Source of the DNA: Parachlamydiaceae bacterium
GTDB lineage: Bacteria; Chlamydiota; Chlamydiia; Chlamydiales; Parachlamydiaceae
Assembly (NCBI GenBank): GCA_003164155.1
Contig: PLSG01000481.1
Location: 1 to 6,735 of the forward strand
Direction: 5' to 3'
Length of the DNA: 6,735 nucleotides
Shown: piece after piece, positions 1 to 6,552 of the stretch
Numbering within the stretch: the first letter of the stretch is position 1
How the letters are laid out: each line of letters begins with the position of its first letter
Notes under the pieces: model-generated
What the model was told of the DNA's origin: nothing
Databases searched by the model: none
The model's input: only the letters and a program-made list of their open reading frames with translations
Translations under genes and position numbers: made by a program

Positions 1-1
1 G

Positions 2-100
2 CATTTAAATGCGGCGGCCGATCTAATGCATGGGCTTATCAACATGTCCTCATGGATGCCGCCCTGGTTTTTAAACTTGCATAACCATAGATCAAGCTAG
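2..100 (+). CDS. Possible C-terminal tail of an upstream gene (partial)
   Basis: One plus-strand frame is open from the left edge to a TAG at 98-100 and gives about 32 residues, among them ADLMHGLINMSSWMPPWFLN. The peptide is rich in Trp, Met and Leu and looks like an amphipathic protein end, but it matches no family I recognise. A second plus-strand frame is also open from the edge to a TAA at 82-84, so the choice between them is weak. If real, the gene lies about 100 nt before the J-domain gene on the same strand. The sequence left of the window would settle it. Confidence 0.25.
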   Translation, partial: HLNAAADLMHGLINMSSWMPPWFLNLHNHRSS

Positions 101-112
101 TACACTATAGCT
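77..112 (+). promoter_or_regulatory. Weak candidate promoter with overlapping inverted repeat
   Basis: TTGCAT (77-82) and TACACT (101-106) are separated by 18 bp and match the sigma-70 consensus at 3 of 6 and 4 of 6 positions. A short inverted repeat, AGCTA (95-99) and TAGCT (108-112), straddles the putative -10 box and could be an operator. Transcription from here would give a leader of about 85-90 nt before the ATG at 200. This is the best candidate found by eye, not a strong one. Confidence 0.18.
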
Positions 113-199
113 GGGCAAGCGTGTTAGTGGACCTAGAACTATCCTTTTTTACACGGCACACGCCTTGGGGCACATTTATCAACTCTTTTTGGTGTTTTT

Positions 200-1303
200 A
201 TGTCAGCTATTATCTCTTTTAAAAAAAAGCCTGCCAAAACCTCTCTTAGCAGCTCTGAACGCACTTTTAAGCGCTTGAAGGGCAAAATCGAGTTATTGCA
301 GCAGCAGCTGCAAGCGCGCAGTCAAGAGTTCGATAAATGTCTCTTGTATCACCACGAGAAGATTCAGCCAGCGAAAATGCAGTTCATCCTTGCCTCCCAA
401 AAGCTAATCAAAATTATGTACGGATATTATAAGCTTCCTTCAGCTTTGTCTAAAAAGGAGCGAAATATACTCAAAAAGCTTATCATACATAAAATGCAAC
501 AGCTTTTTGAAATGATCTCTTTTAAAGAGGCCGATCCGGAGATCTGCGCCCTTTTTGAAGATTTGCATGGCATGAGCTACCAAGAGCTGCTAGCTGACGA
601 AATAAATGACCTGAAAAGTTCCATGCAGGCCAATTTTAAGCAGGAAGGCGTAGATATAGACCTCTCTGATGTAGATTTTACGGACGATCCCTATGTAGTC
701 CGGCAAAAAATTTTCGAAGCTATGCAAGAGGCTGCCGCGAATAGAGAAGAAGAAGTCAGCAAGCCTAAAAGCAAAAGTCAGCTCCAAAAAGAACGCAAAG
801 AGCAAGATCTTGAGACGTTGAAAAAAAAAGGGCTGAATAGCATTTACAAACAACTAGCCAAATCTTTCCATCCCGATTTGGAACAAGACCTTGAACTGCG
901 GGGGGAAAAAGAGAAGCTGATGAAAAAGCTCACCGCGGCTTATAGAGGTGAAGACTTATATGCGCTCTTATCCCTTGAAATGGAGTGGATGAGCCGTTCG
1001 GCCACCCAAGAAAAAGTCACTACTGAAGATCAGTTCAAGGGCTATAATGCTCTTCTTAAAGAGCAGGTAAAGACTCTTCAAAAAGAGATCGACACAGTTT
1101 TGCTAAATCCCAAATACCTATCTATTCATGCCTATCTGGCCGAGCATATGTCCGATGGAATAGAGGACGGAATGCTTTTATCACAAATGTTACATCGCCA
1201 GGTGCTAACCGATATAAAGCACACAAAAGATTTTATAGATCAACTTCAGAGTTCTCAGGGAAAAGCGGTTGTCAAATCCTTAATCCGCGAAATGTTGTGT
1301 TAA
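200..1303 (+). CDS. J-domain protein (non-classical DnaJ-like co-chaperone)
   Basis: This 367-residue cytoplasmic protein has no signal peptide or membrane segment. The J-domain lies near residues 204-264. Its helix II reads NSIYKQLAKSFHPD, with the diagnostic HPD triad at 224-226 that stimulates the ATPase of DnaK/Hsp70; the following helix contains KLMKKLTAAYRGEDLYALL. There is no Gly/Phe-rich region, no CxxCxGxG zinc repeats and no classical C-terminal client-binding domain, so it is not DnaJ itself but a class III-type J protein. Residues 1-110 are Lys-rich and helical with probable coiled coil (about 20-45); 160-205 form a charged linker rich in E and K; 275-350 look helical. The HPD sequence with the adjacent LM..L..AY..xDL..LL pattern recalls uncharacterised J-domain proteins of Proteobacteria. 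No clear Shine-Dalgarno sequence precedes the ATG (only GGTG at 191-194), but no better start exists nearby. The client is unknown. The stop codon abuts the first palindromic repeat. Confidence 0.85.
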   Translation: MSAIISFKKKPAKTSLSSSERTFKRLKGKIELLQQQLQARSQEFDKCLLYHHEKIQPAKMQFILASQKLIKIMYGYYKLPSALSKKERNILKKLIIHKMQQLFEMISFKEADPEICALFEDLHGMSYQELLADEINDLKSSMQANFKQEGVDIDLSDVDFTDDPYVVRQKIFEAMQEAAANREEEVSKPKSKSQLQKERKEQDLETLKKKGLNSIYKQLAKSFHPDLEQDLELRGEKEKLMKKLTAAYRGEDLYALLSLEMEWMSRSATQEKVTTEDQFKGYNALLKEQVKTLQKEIDTVLLNPKYLSIHAYLAEHMSDGIEDGMLLSQMLHRQVLTDIKHTKDFIDQLQSSQGKAVVKSLIREMLC

Positions 1304-1425
1304 ATGAATTCCAAGTCCTCTCCTGATCCTCCCCATCTTTTCTATCCTATCTATCCTGTTAAAATTTACAGGATGGATAGGATGGGAAAAAAAGATGGGG
1401 AGGATAGCACAGAAGTATAGGCAAA
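1304..1425. repeat. Palindromic repeat, copy A (complete)
   Basis: First of five copies of a unit of about 123 bp, all in the same orientation. The unit starts ATGAATTCCAAG, passes through a pyrimidine-rich left arm (1326-1359), an AT loop TAAAATTT (1360-1367) and a purine-rich right arm (1368-1405), and ends with a tail of about 20 bp. The arms are nearly complementary, allowing for G.U pairs and a bulge of 3-4 nt where the left arm has four T and the right arm seven A. No T-tract follows the right arm, so this is not a classical intrinsic terminator, although so long a hairpin could still affect transcript ends. It begins directly at the stop codon of the J-domain gene. Confidence 0.9.
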
Positions 1426-1549
1426 ATGAATTCCAAGCCTCTCTCCTAATCCTCCCCATCTTTTCCTATCCTATCCATCGTGTTAAAATTTACAGGATGG
1501 ATAGGATGGGAAAAAAAGATGGGGAGGATAGCATAGAAGTATAGGCAAA
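1426..1549. repeat. Palindromic repeat, copy B (complete)
   Basis: Second tandem copy, 122 bp after copy A, with arms at 1449-1483 and 1492-1529 around the same TAAAATTT loop. It differs from copy A mainly in the left arm. The left arm reads CATCGTGT, where perfect pairing would need CATCCTGT, leaving a G:G mismatch. The right arm through its seven A residues is unchanged from copy A. Confidence 0.9.
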
Positions 1550-1623
1550 ATGAATTCCAAGCCCCCTCTCCTAATCCTTCCCATCTTTTTCTTATCCTAT
1601 CCATCTTGTGAAATTTACAGGAG
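1550..1623. repeat. Palindromic repeat, copy C (truncated)
   Basis: Third tandem copy, 124 bp after copy B. It retains the ATGAATTCCAAG start, the left arm (more diverged, with TCTTTTTCTTATCC) and the loop, then breaks off at ACAGGA. From about 1624 the sequence is unrelated, so almost the whole right arm and tail are missing. The break marks a rearrangement junction: an insertion, deletion or recombination that ended inside the repeat. Confidence 0.85.
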
Positions 1624-1769
1624 GCGCCAATATCTTGAAACTTCTCATAGCGGTGCAATAAGCTGGCATAGTCGTTGTGGAACTACCCGCAATTGCTACA
1701 TGAGTGAAACTCTTTGCTAAAAAATTCTTTATGTAATAGCCTCCATTTTAAATTCAGATTAGGAGGATT
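1624..1769 (-). pseudogene. Unassigned 146 bp; possible decayed minus-strand coding remnant
   Basis: This stretch lies between the broken repeat and the phospholipase gene. On the minus strand one frame is open across it except for a single TAG at 1683-1685. It reads LLHKEFFSKEFHSCSNCG before the stop and FHNDYASLLHRYEKFQDIGA after it, ending at the junction with repeat copy C. The CxxC pair (CSNC) and plausible residue mix suggest a degraded gene, perhaps of a mobile element, but I recognise no family and chance is quite possible. The last part carries the leader and ribosome binding site of the phospholipase gene. I see no convincing promoter for that gene here. Confidence 0.2.
1761..1766 (+). 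promoter_or_regulatory. Strong Shine-Dalgarno of the phospholipase gene
   Basis: AGGAGG lies three nucleotides (ATT) before the ATG at 1770. The match to the anti-Shine-Dalgarno sequence is complete, although the spacing is shorter than usual. The next in-frame ATG (residue 16) has no such site, so the upstream start is preferred. Confidence 0.7.
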
Positions 1770-3608
1770 ATGAGAGCTGCGGACAAAAATGCAAACCTTT
1801 CTCTTTGGTCATCAATGGGCAGGCTGCTAGCAACGCCTTATGTAGATGGCTGGCATCATTTTAACAAGGCCTTTACAAGCGAGCATCAAGTCTTTCAAGA
1901 GGCTCAGAAGAATTTATACGCCCATAATTTTCCAGTGATGACCAAGTTTCAGCGGGTTTGCCACTTTTGTGCTGGTGTGATCCATTGGATACCAATAGTC
2001 AACGTTGTGGCCAAACTGGCCATGCCTATATTGTTTCCTTCCAATCCAAAATCCAACAGCAAGCCCCCCGCTTGGCAAAGAATAAACCATATTGTAGTAT
2101 TGATGTTAGAGAATCGCTCCTTCGACAATATGTTGGGGCGGCTTTATCCCAAAAGCACCCAATTCAACGGTCTCGGAGACCAAGAGGAAAATAGTTATAA
2201 AGACCGTAGAGGTGTCAAACATACTCTTAAGGTCTGGGATTCTCAGGGCGTGCGCATGGATACCCCTAATCCCGATCCAGGTGAAGAATTTGATGACATG
2301 ACATATCAGCTGTTTGAAACCAGCCAACCGGCCTTAGCTGCTCTACCCACCATGAGTGGGTTTGCTCAAAATTACTATGATTTTATCTGTCGTGATCCAG
2401 CAGCTCAGAAAGAGTTACGTCAAAAACGTGGCCTGGGAAAACTTGAGGGAGAGTTTATAGAGCCAACGGAAGCAGAAATCGCCGATATTATGCATTGTTA
2501 TAGTCCTTCACAAGTTCCAGTAATCAGCCAATTAGCACGCAGTTTTGCGGTAAGCGATATGTATCATGCCTCGGCCCCCAACCAAACTTGGCCCAATCGC
2601 TTTTTTGTACATACAGGCACAGCCAATGGTTTTGAAAACAATATGCCCATGCATTTCCCCTATACCATGAAAACGATCTTTACACGTTTTAATGATCGAA
2701 GCAAGGATAACGACTGGAAGATCTACTACAACGACATTCCCCAATCGGTGACATTGAGCAACCTGTGGCCTCATCCGAACTCTTTTAAACCGTTCGACCA
2801 GTTTATAGAAGATGCAGATAAGGGCCGTCTGCCCAGTTATTCCTTTATTGAGCCCCGCTTTTACCAAGAGGCCCAATTTCCCAGTGATCAGCACCCTCCG
2901 CACGATGTGCGGCATGGAGAGCAGCTCATGGCTGATGTCTATAATGCCCTCAGAAAGTCTCCCCAATGGAAGGAGTCCCTATTGGTCATTACTTACGATG
3001 AACATGGCGGCTGCTATGATCATCAACCACCTCCCTCTGCTGTTCCCCCTGAGACACCCAAAGCGAATCAAAAATTTCATTTTGACCGCTATGGTGTCAG
3101 AGTGCCAGCGGTCTTGGTCTCGCCGCTTATCGCACCTCAAACCATTCTACGCCCTCCATTGGATTCAAAAGCCCCGGTTTTTGACCACACCTCAATCATT
3201 GCCTCCGTGCGAAACTGCTTTAGTCTGGGCGGCCCGCTGACGGAGCGCGATGCTGTGGCGCCTGATTTTTCAAGTGTCTTGAATATGCCCGAAGGGAAGT
3301 ATAATATGGGCCCTGAAGAGATCATCGCTCCCCCTGCTCCAAAGACTAACCTTCAAGAGGCCGAGGGACTGGCCATGAACGATTTGCAAAAGACCTTACT
3401 CCATGTGTCTGCACATTTGCCGGACAACTCTGCACTGCCAAAGATGGAAAACTACCTGATCAATGCTGTGAGGAAAGTTAATGAATTGGCTAGAAACACT
3501 ATGCAAGGACTAGAGAAGCTCGTTGAGCCACCGAAAGCTGTGGATCTTCTCGCTGGCCGGCAGCAAGCTTTGGCAAATTTTGCTAACTTCTGCCATAATC
3601 CGGGCTGA
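1770..3608 (+). CDS. Phospholipase C / acid phosphatase superfamily phosphoesterase
   Basis: This 612-residue enzyme belongs to the phosphoesterase family of AcpA and the non-haemolytic bacterial phospholipases C, which hydrolyse phosphate esters such as phospholipid head groups. Visible motifs in order: IVVLMLENRSFDNMLG (109-123; E114 and N115 are probable metal ligands); ASAPNQTWPNRFF (267-279; T273 sits at the nucleophile position, Ser in AcpA and Thr in phosphocholine-type phospholipases C); DQHPPHDVRHGEQL (373-386); LLVITYDEHGGCYDHQPPP (404-422, metal-binding D410, E411 and probably H418); YGVRVPAVLVSPLIAP (441-456); and FDHTSIIASV (471-480). All catalytic positions appear intact. The first ~100 residues precede the family core, carry a hydrophobic stretch at about 66-90 and have neither a classical N-terminal signal peptide nor a twin-arginine motif. 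About 100 residues of unassigned, mostly helical C-terminal sequence follow the core. Substrate and export route are unknown; action on host or own lipids is inference. The gene stands alone between blocks of the same palindromic repeat. Confidence 0.9.
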   Translation: MRAADKNANLSLWSSMGRLLATPYVDGWHHFNKAFTSEHQVFQEAQKNLYAHNFPVMTKFQRVCHFCAGVIHWIPIVNVVAKLAMPILFPSNPKSNSKPPAWQRINHIVVLMLENRSFDNMLGRLYPKSTQFNGLGDQEENSYKDRRGVKHTLKVWDSQGVRMDTPNPDPGEEFDDMTYQLFETSQPALAALPTMSGFAQNYYDFICRDPAAQKELRQKRGLGKLEGEFIEPTEAEIADIMHCYSPSQVPVISQLARSFAVSDMYHASAPNQTWPNRFFVHTGTANGFENNMPMHFPYTMKTIFTRFNDRSKDNDWKIYYNDIPQSVTLSNLWPHPNSFKPFDQFIEDADKGRLPSYSFIEPRFYQEAQFPSDQHPPHDVRHGEQLMADVYNALRKSPQWKESLLVITYDEHGGCYDHQPPPSAVPPETPKANQKFHFDRYGVRVPAVLVSPLIAPQTILRPPLDSKAPVFDHTSIIASVRNCFSLGGPLTERDAVAPDFSSVLNMPEGKYNMGPEEIIAPPAPKTNLQEAEGLAMNDLQKTLLHVSAHLPDNSALPKMENYLINAVRKVNELARNTMQGLEKLVEPPKAVDLLAGRQQALANFANFCHNPG

Positions 3609-3626
3609 CCGTATGGTGAACACCAA

Positions 3627-3749
3627 ATGAATTCCAAGCCCTCTCCTCATCCTCACCATCTTTTCCTATCCTATCCATCGTGTTAAAATTTACAGGATGG
3701 ATAGGATGGGAAAAAAAGATAGGGAGGATAGCACAAGAGTTTAGGTAAA
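3627..3749. repeat. Palindromic repeat, copy D (complete)
   Basis: Fourth copy of the repeat, starting 18 bp after the phospholipase stop codon and in the same orientation as copies A-C. The arms span 3649-3683 and 3692-3729 around TAAAATTT. The outer stem carries mismatches (left CTCACCATC against right GATAGGGAG), so the changes do not compensate each other. It shares the CATCGTGT variant with copy B, which suggests a closer relation to that copy. Confidence 0.9.
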
Positions 3750-3861
3750 ATGAATTCCAAGTCCTCTCCTGATCCTCCCCATCTTTTCCTATCCTATCCA
3801 TCTTGTTAAAATTTACAGGATGGATAGGATGGGAAAAAAGATTAGAAGGATAGCCCAGAAC
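3750..3861. repeat. Palindromic repeat, copy E (diverged right end)
   Basis: Fifth copy, 123 bp after copy D. The left part, through GTCCTCTCCTGATCCTCCCC, matches copy A closely. The right arm ends in a diverged ATTAGAAGGAT and the tail is only loosely recognisable as it reaches the stop codon (3862-3864) of the minus-strand outer-membrane gene. Copies D and E together fill almost the whole space between two convergent genes, a place where hairpins often limit read-through from both sides. Such a role is inferred only. Confidence 0.85.
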
Positions 3862-5100
3862 TTAAAACTGATAGGCTATATTCAGGTTATAGCCTTTGAA
3901 ATCCTTCTGTCCAAATTGGAAGGTGAATCCCAGTGAAAGGCAATCGTAAGCGAGGTATGGATTGAGGTATTGCGTGATCAGCGCTATGCTCACTTCATCA
4001 AAATGGTTGATATAAAGACGGTCTTTGAGGATGACGGAATCTGTAAAGCTTAAGCTGAAATTGATCGGCCTATGGCAAAGGAGGCACCCATGGCAGGTTT
4101 TGAGGGTCAGTCCGTTTTTGAGTATGTAGTTGTGCAGCTTATAGCTATAGTTAATGCCGGTTAGCCATAGATTGGTGGACGAGAAATAGCCGCCGTAGTT
4201 GTTCATGGCCACCACAAATTGATCGAGCTTGAAGTTATAGACGCTGGTGACCCCGGCCGACAATAAATTTCCCGAGGTGCATAAATCCAAAGACCCTCCG
4301 CATCCCATTCTCAGCAGAGGAGTGAGCGACCAGGCATGCGTCACGGGATACCTTATGCCTAGGCCCAGCGATCCGATGATAGACGAGGCTCCTCCATTTC
4401 TAAGATAGGTCAAAGGGGCATCGAGGATATAGGCAAAATGGAGATTGGGTGAATAGGAGTAGCGCAAGGGCATAGTCACTACTGTGGTGTCAAAGTTGCC
4501 AGCAAAAGACCTGCCGATATAGGATCCAGCTTGCACTTGGCTTTTGATTGGTTGTGCGCTCCAGCTGGTCGTGCAGCCGCTTAGAGGTGACAGGTTTCCC
4601 GCCTGGTAGTCTGATTGAGCCATCTGAAAAAGCAAGCTATTGGGATTTCCGGCAATGGGGTCAATGGGGGAGTATTTAGCATAGGCTTTGAGTAGCCTGT
4701 GGTGGTTTCCCCCCTCTTTGATGGAGTCCTTGAACAATTGCAAGCTGGCATCCCTAGTGGCCCCATTGTAAATTTGCATAAAGTTGGCTTGGGGAACGTT
4801 CACGACTAGACTCGTGGAGTTTTCTGCAAAAGTGCTCAAGGCTAGAATGCCTCGCAGGTTAAATCCTATGGCCACCGCTGAAGTGGGCGTATAAAGGGGG
4901 CTGAGCACTTTCAGAGAAGTTTGCACCTGATTTATTAGGTTCAGCACGTTTGGTGCGGCTATGCTGGTATTTGCACCCACTGACACTATGGCGTGATAGG
5001 GTTGGTAGGCCTGCAGGGCGGCGATTTGGCACAAGGCAAAGGCTGTGCAAGCCAAGCGTGCAAATTGCTTAAACATCGTAGATCGCATAGTATGTTTCAT
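3862..5100 (-). CDS. Putative outer-membrane beta-barrel protein
   Basis: This 412-residue protein has a Sec signal peptide: a basic start, the hydrophobic segment LACTAFALCQIAALQA (16-31) and probable cleavage after A31. Residues 32-180 look like a mixed N-terminal region (for example HRLLKAYAKYSPIDP at 135-149). From about 190 to the end, alternating polar and hydrophobic strands with many Tyr, Gly and Ser residues and a terminal phenylalanine (LNIAYQF) are typical of an outer-membrane barrel. Cys residues lie at 176, 267, 274, 336, 339, 342 and 387; those at 336-342 form CHGCLLCH. The start at 5100 is supported by AGGA (5108-5111) with a 7-nt spacer; internal Met residues lack such a site. 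The gene starts 27 nt after the outer-membrane factor stop, so it is probably the last gene of that operon. I do not recognise the family. A porin or surface protein is likeliest, but function and link to efflux are unknown. Confidence 0.75.
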   Translation of the reverse strand: MKHTMRSTMFKQFARLACTAFALCQIAALQAYQPYHAIVSVGANTSIAAPNVLNLINQVQTSLKVLSPLYTPTSAVAIGFNLRGILALSTFAENSTSLVVNVPQANFMQIYNGATRDASLQLFKDSIKEGGNHHRLLKAYAKYSPIDPIAGNPNSLLFQMAQSDYQAGNLSPLSGCTTSWSAQPIKSQVQAGSYIGRSFAGNFDTTVVTMPLRYSYSPNLHFAYILDAPLTYLRNGGASSIIGSLGLGIRYPVTHAWSLTPLLRMGCGGSLDLCTSGNLLSAGVTSVYNFKLDQFVVAMNNYGGYFSSTNLWLTGINYSYKLHNYILKNGLTLKTCHGCLLCHRPINFSLSFTDSVILKDRLYINHFDEVSIALITQYLNPYLAYDCLSLGFTFQFGQKDFKGYNLNIAYQF

Positions 5101-5127
5101 GGCATTTTCCTGAAAAGTAGAGCTATT

Positions 5128-6552
5128 TTAAGGGCTGTATATGGCTATGTTGTCGGCGTCGTATACCCAGCCGCCGCCGAGGGCGCTATACAGCTGAACA
5201 ACGGCGATGAAGCTGTTAGCTTGGGCTTGGACCAGTTCAAGTTGGGCGTTGAGCAGCTGCCTTTCGGCATCGAGGACGTTGAGATAATCGGTTTCGCCTT
5301 CATTATAGCGCAGTTGGGCAAGGTCTTTGTATTCCCCGAGAACTTTGACTTGTTTGTGGTTTTCAAGTACCAGTTCGCGATTTTTGCGGTAGGTGATTAA
5401 AGCATCTTCGACTTCTCTGAAAGCTGTGAGGATTGTTTGAAAATAGGTGTAGAGAGCTTCTTCGCGTTGCGCTTTGGCTAGTTTGACTTGTGAGACTGTT
5501 TTGCCTGCATTAAAAATGAGTTGGGTGAATGACAGCCCGTATTGCCACATCTCTGCGGGGTTGCTGAGGAATAGGCTAAGCGTGTCGCTTTGTTTGCCAT
5601 AATCTCCCGTCAGGCTGATCTGCGGAAAGAACAGAGCCTTCGCTTCGGTTATGCGGGCATTGGCGGCGATAAGGCTTTCTTCTGCTTGGATGATATCGGG
5701 CCTTCTTTGTAAGAGATCCGAAGGCAAGCCCGCGGGAATGACCAACGGATATTGAAAGGCTTCGATAGTGCGGCCTCTTTCTATGCGGCGCGGGTTTTCT
5801 CCCACCAGGATGCTGAGCAGATTTTCCTGTTTGGGAATGTCTCTTTCGAACTGGATTACCAAGATGGCCGCAGTTTCCACTTCGGATTCGGCTTGTTTGA
5901 CTTCCAATTCCGAGGTTTCGCCCGCTTCAAATCTATGAGTTGCTAGCATTAAGGCATCTCGTCTGGTTTGCAGCGTCTCTTTCGATATGTGCAATTGGGC
6001 GTCTAATTCCCGCAACCCGATGTAGGCCGAAGCCACGGAGGAGACGACGGTGATCACCACTGCGCGCCTAGCCTCGACTGAGCCTAGTAAGTCGGCATAG
6101 GACGCCTCTGAAGCGCTGCGCGCCTTTCCCCAAAAATCTAACGCCCAACTGAAGTTCAGTAGCCCTAGGTAATCGTTGAACACCCGTCCGTATCCCGGCA
6201 AGGGACCGGTGGGCAAGGACCTGGGCAGTTCGTAGCGCGTATAGCTGCCCGAAAGAGAGACCTCGGGGTACAGGGCGGCATTGGTGATGCCCAACTGGGC
6301 GCTGAATTCAAGCACGCGCTTGATGGCTACTTTCAGGTCTTGGTTGTTTTGCAAGGCGGCGGTGATTAAGTCATTTAAGACAGGATCTTCAAATTGTTCC
6401 CACCAGCGGCAATTGCCCAAGGTGCTGCCTTCATCGCCTTGTAAGCGCCACTCCTGGGGTAGGTCTAGGCATGGCGGAATATAATGGGGTTTAAGGCAAC
6501 CACAAAGGGCGGTCAGAGTGCACAATACCAGCAAAGCTTTGATTTTAGGCAT
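5128..6552 (-). CDS. RND efflux outer-membrane factor lipoprotein (NodT/OprM type)
   Basis: This 474-residue protein is the TolC-like channel of a tripartite efflux pump, forming a trimeric barrel and periplasmic tunnel that docks to the adaptor and RND transporter. It starts with a lipoprotein signal peptide whose lipobox LCGC gives a lipidated C19. Then come WWEQFEDPVLNDLI (50-63) and two outer-membrane efflux repeats, about 60-245 and 275-455. Typical motifs are YPEVSLSGSY (95-104), SWALDFWGKA (135-144), GLPSDLLQRRPDI (275-287, a hallmark of the NodT group), FFPQISLTGDYG (308-319), RYNEGETDYLNVLDAERQL (415-433) and a final ALGGGW (457-462). The length is normal and nothing essential seems missing. 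The ATG at 6552 has AGGAG (6559-6563) 6 nt upstream. It overlaps the RND gene by 8 nt, indicating translational coupling. Substrates cannot be deduced. Confidence 0.95.
   Translation of the reverse strand: MPKIKALLVLCTLTALCGCLKPHYIPPCLDLPQEWRLQGDEGSTLGNCRWWEQFEDPVLNDLITAALQNNQDLKVAIKRVLEFSAQLGITNAALYPEVSLSGSYTRYELPRSLPTGPLPGYGRVFNDYLGLLNFSWALDFWGKARSASEASYADLLGSVEARRAVVITVVSSVASAYIGLRELDAQLHISKETLQTRRDALMLATHRFEAGETSELEVKQAESEVETAAILVIQFERDIPKQENLLSILVGENPRRIERGRTIEAFQYPLVIPAGLPSDLLQRRPDIIQAEESLIAANARITEAKALFFPQISLTGDYGKQSDTLSLFLSNPAEMWQYGLSFTQLIFNAGKTVSQVKLAKAQREEALYTYFQTILTAFREVEDALITYRKNRELVLENHKQVKVLGEYKDLAQLRYNEGETDYLNVLDAERQLLNAQLELVQAQANSFIAVVQLYSALGGGWVYDADNIAIYSP

Noticed and set aside
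1..12. Perfect 12-bp palindrome GCATTTAAATGC at the left edge
   Set aside because: A single short palindrome at a window edge with no partner; chance or partial context cannot be excluded.
1326..1405. Hairpin of copy A as a classical rho-independent terminator
   Set aside because: No T-tract follows the stem on either strand and the stem is much longer than usual; an effect on transcription remains possible but is not shown.
1304..1420. Plus-strand 38-codon frame starting at the ATG of repeat copy A
   Set aside because: The equivalent frame stops early in copies B, D and E (for example TAA after seven codons in B), so it is not conserved as coding.
1304..1623. Tandem repeats as a CRISPR array
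   Set aside because: Units of about 123 bp are directly adjacent with no variable spacers and no cas genes nearby.
1446..1658. Minus-strand reading frame across repeat copies B and C encoding MDRI-type peptides
   Set aside because: It is made of the palindromic repeat itself, uses a TTG start without a ribosome binding site, and the frame is not kept between copies.
1686..1703. CSNCG as the zinc ribbon of a TnpB-type protein
   Set aside because: Only one CxxC pair is visible and the following sequence has no second pair or other TnpB motif; kept only as a possible unassigned remnant.
2532..2966. Long minus-strand frame inside the phospholipase gene
   Set aside because: It is antisense to a gene with intact catalytic motifs and gives no recognisable protein.
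3583..3801. Minus-strand reading frame with MDRIGKDGED repeats across copies D and E
   Set aside because: It only reads through two copies of the repeat and overlaps the phospholipase 3' end; there is no sign of a real gene.
4993..5400. Plus-strand frame across the junction of the channel and barrel genes
   Set aside because: It is antisense to two well-supported genes and their ribosome binding site, with no domain of its own.
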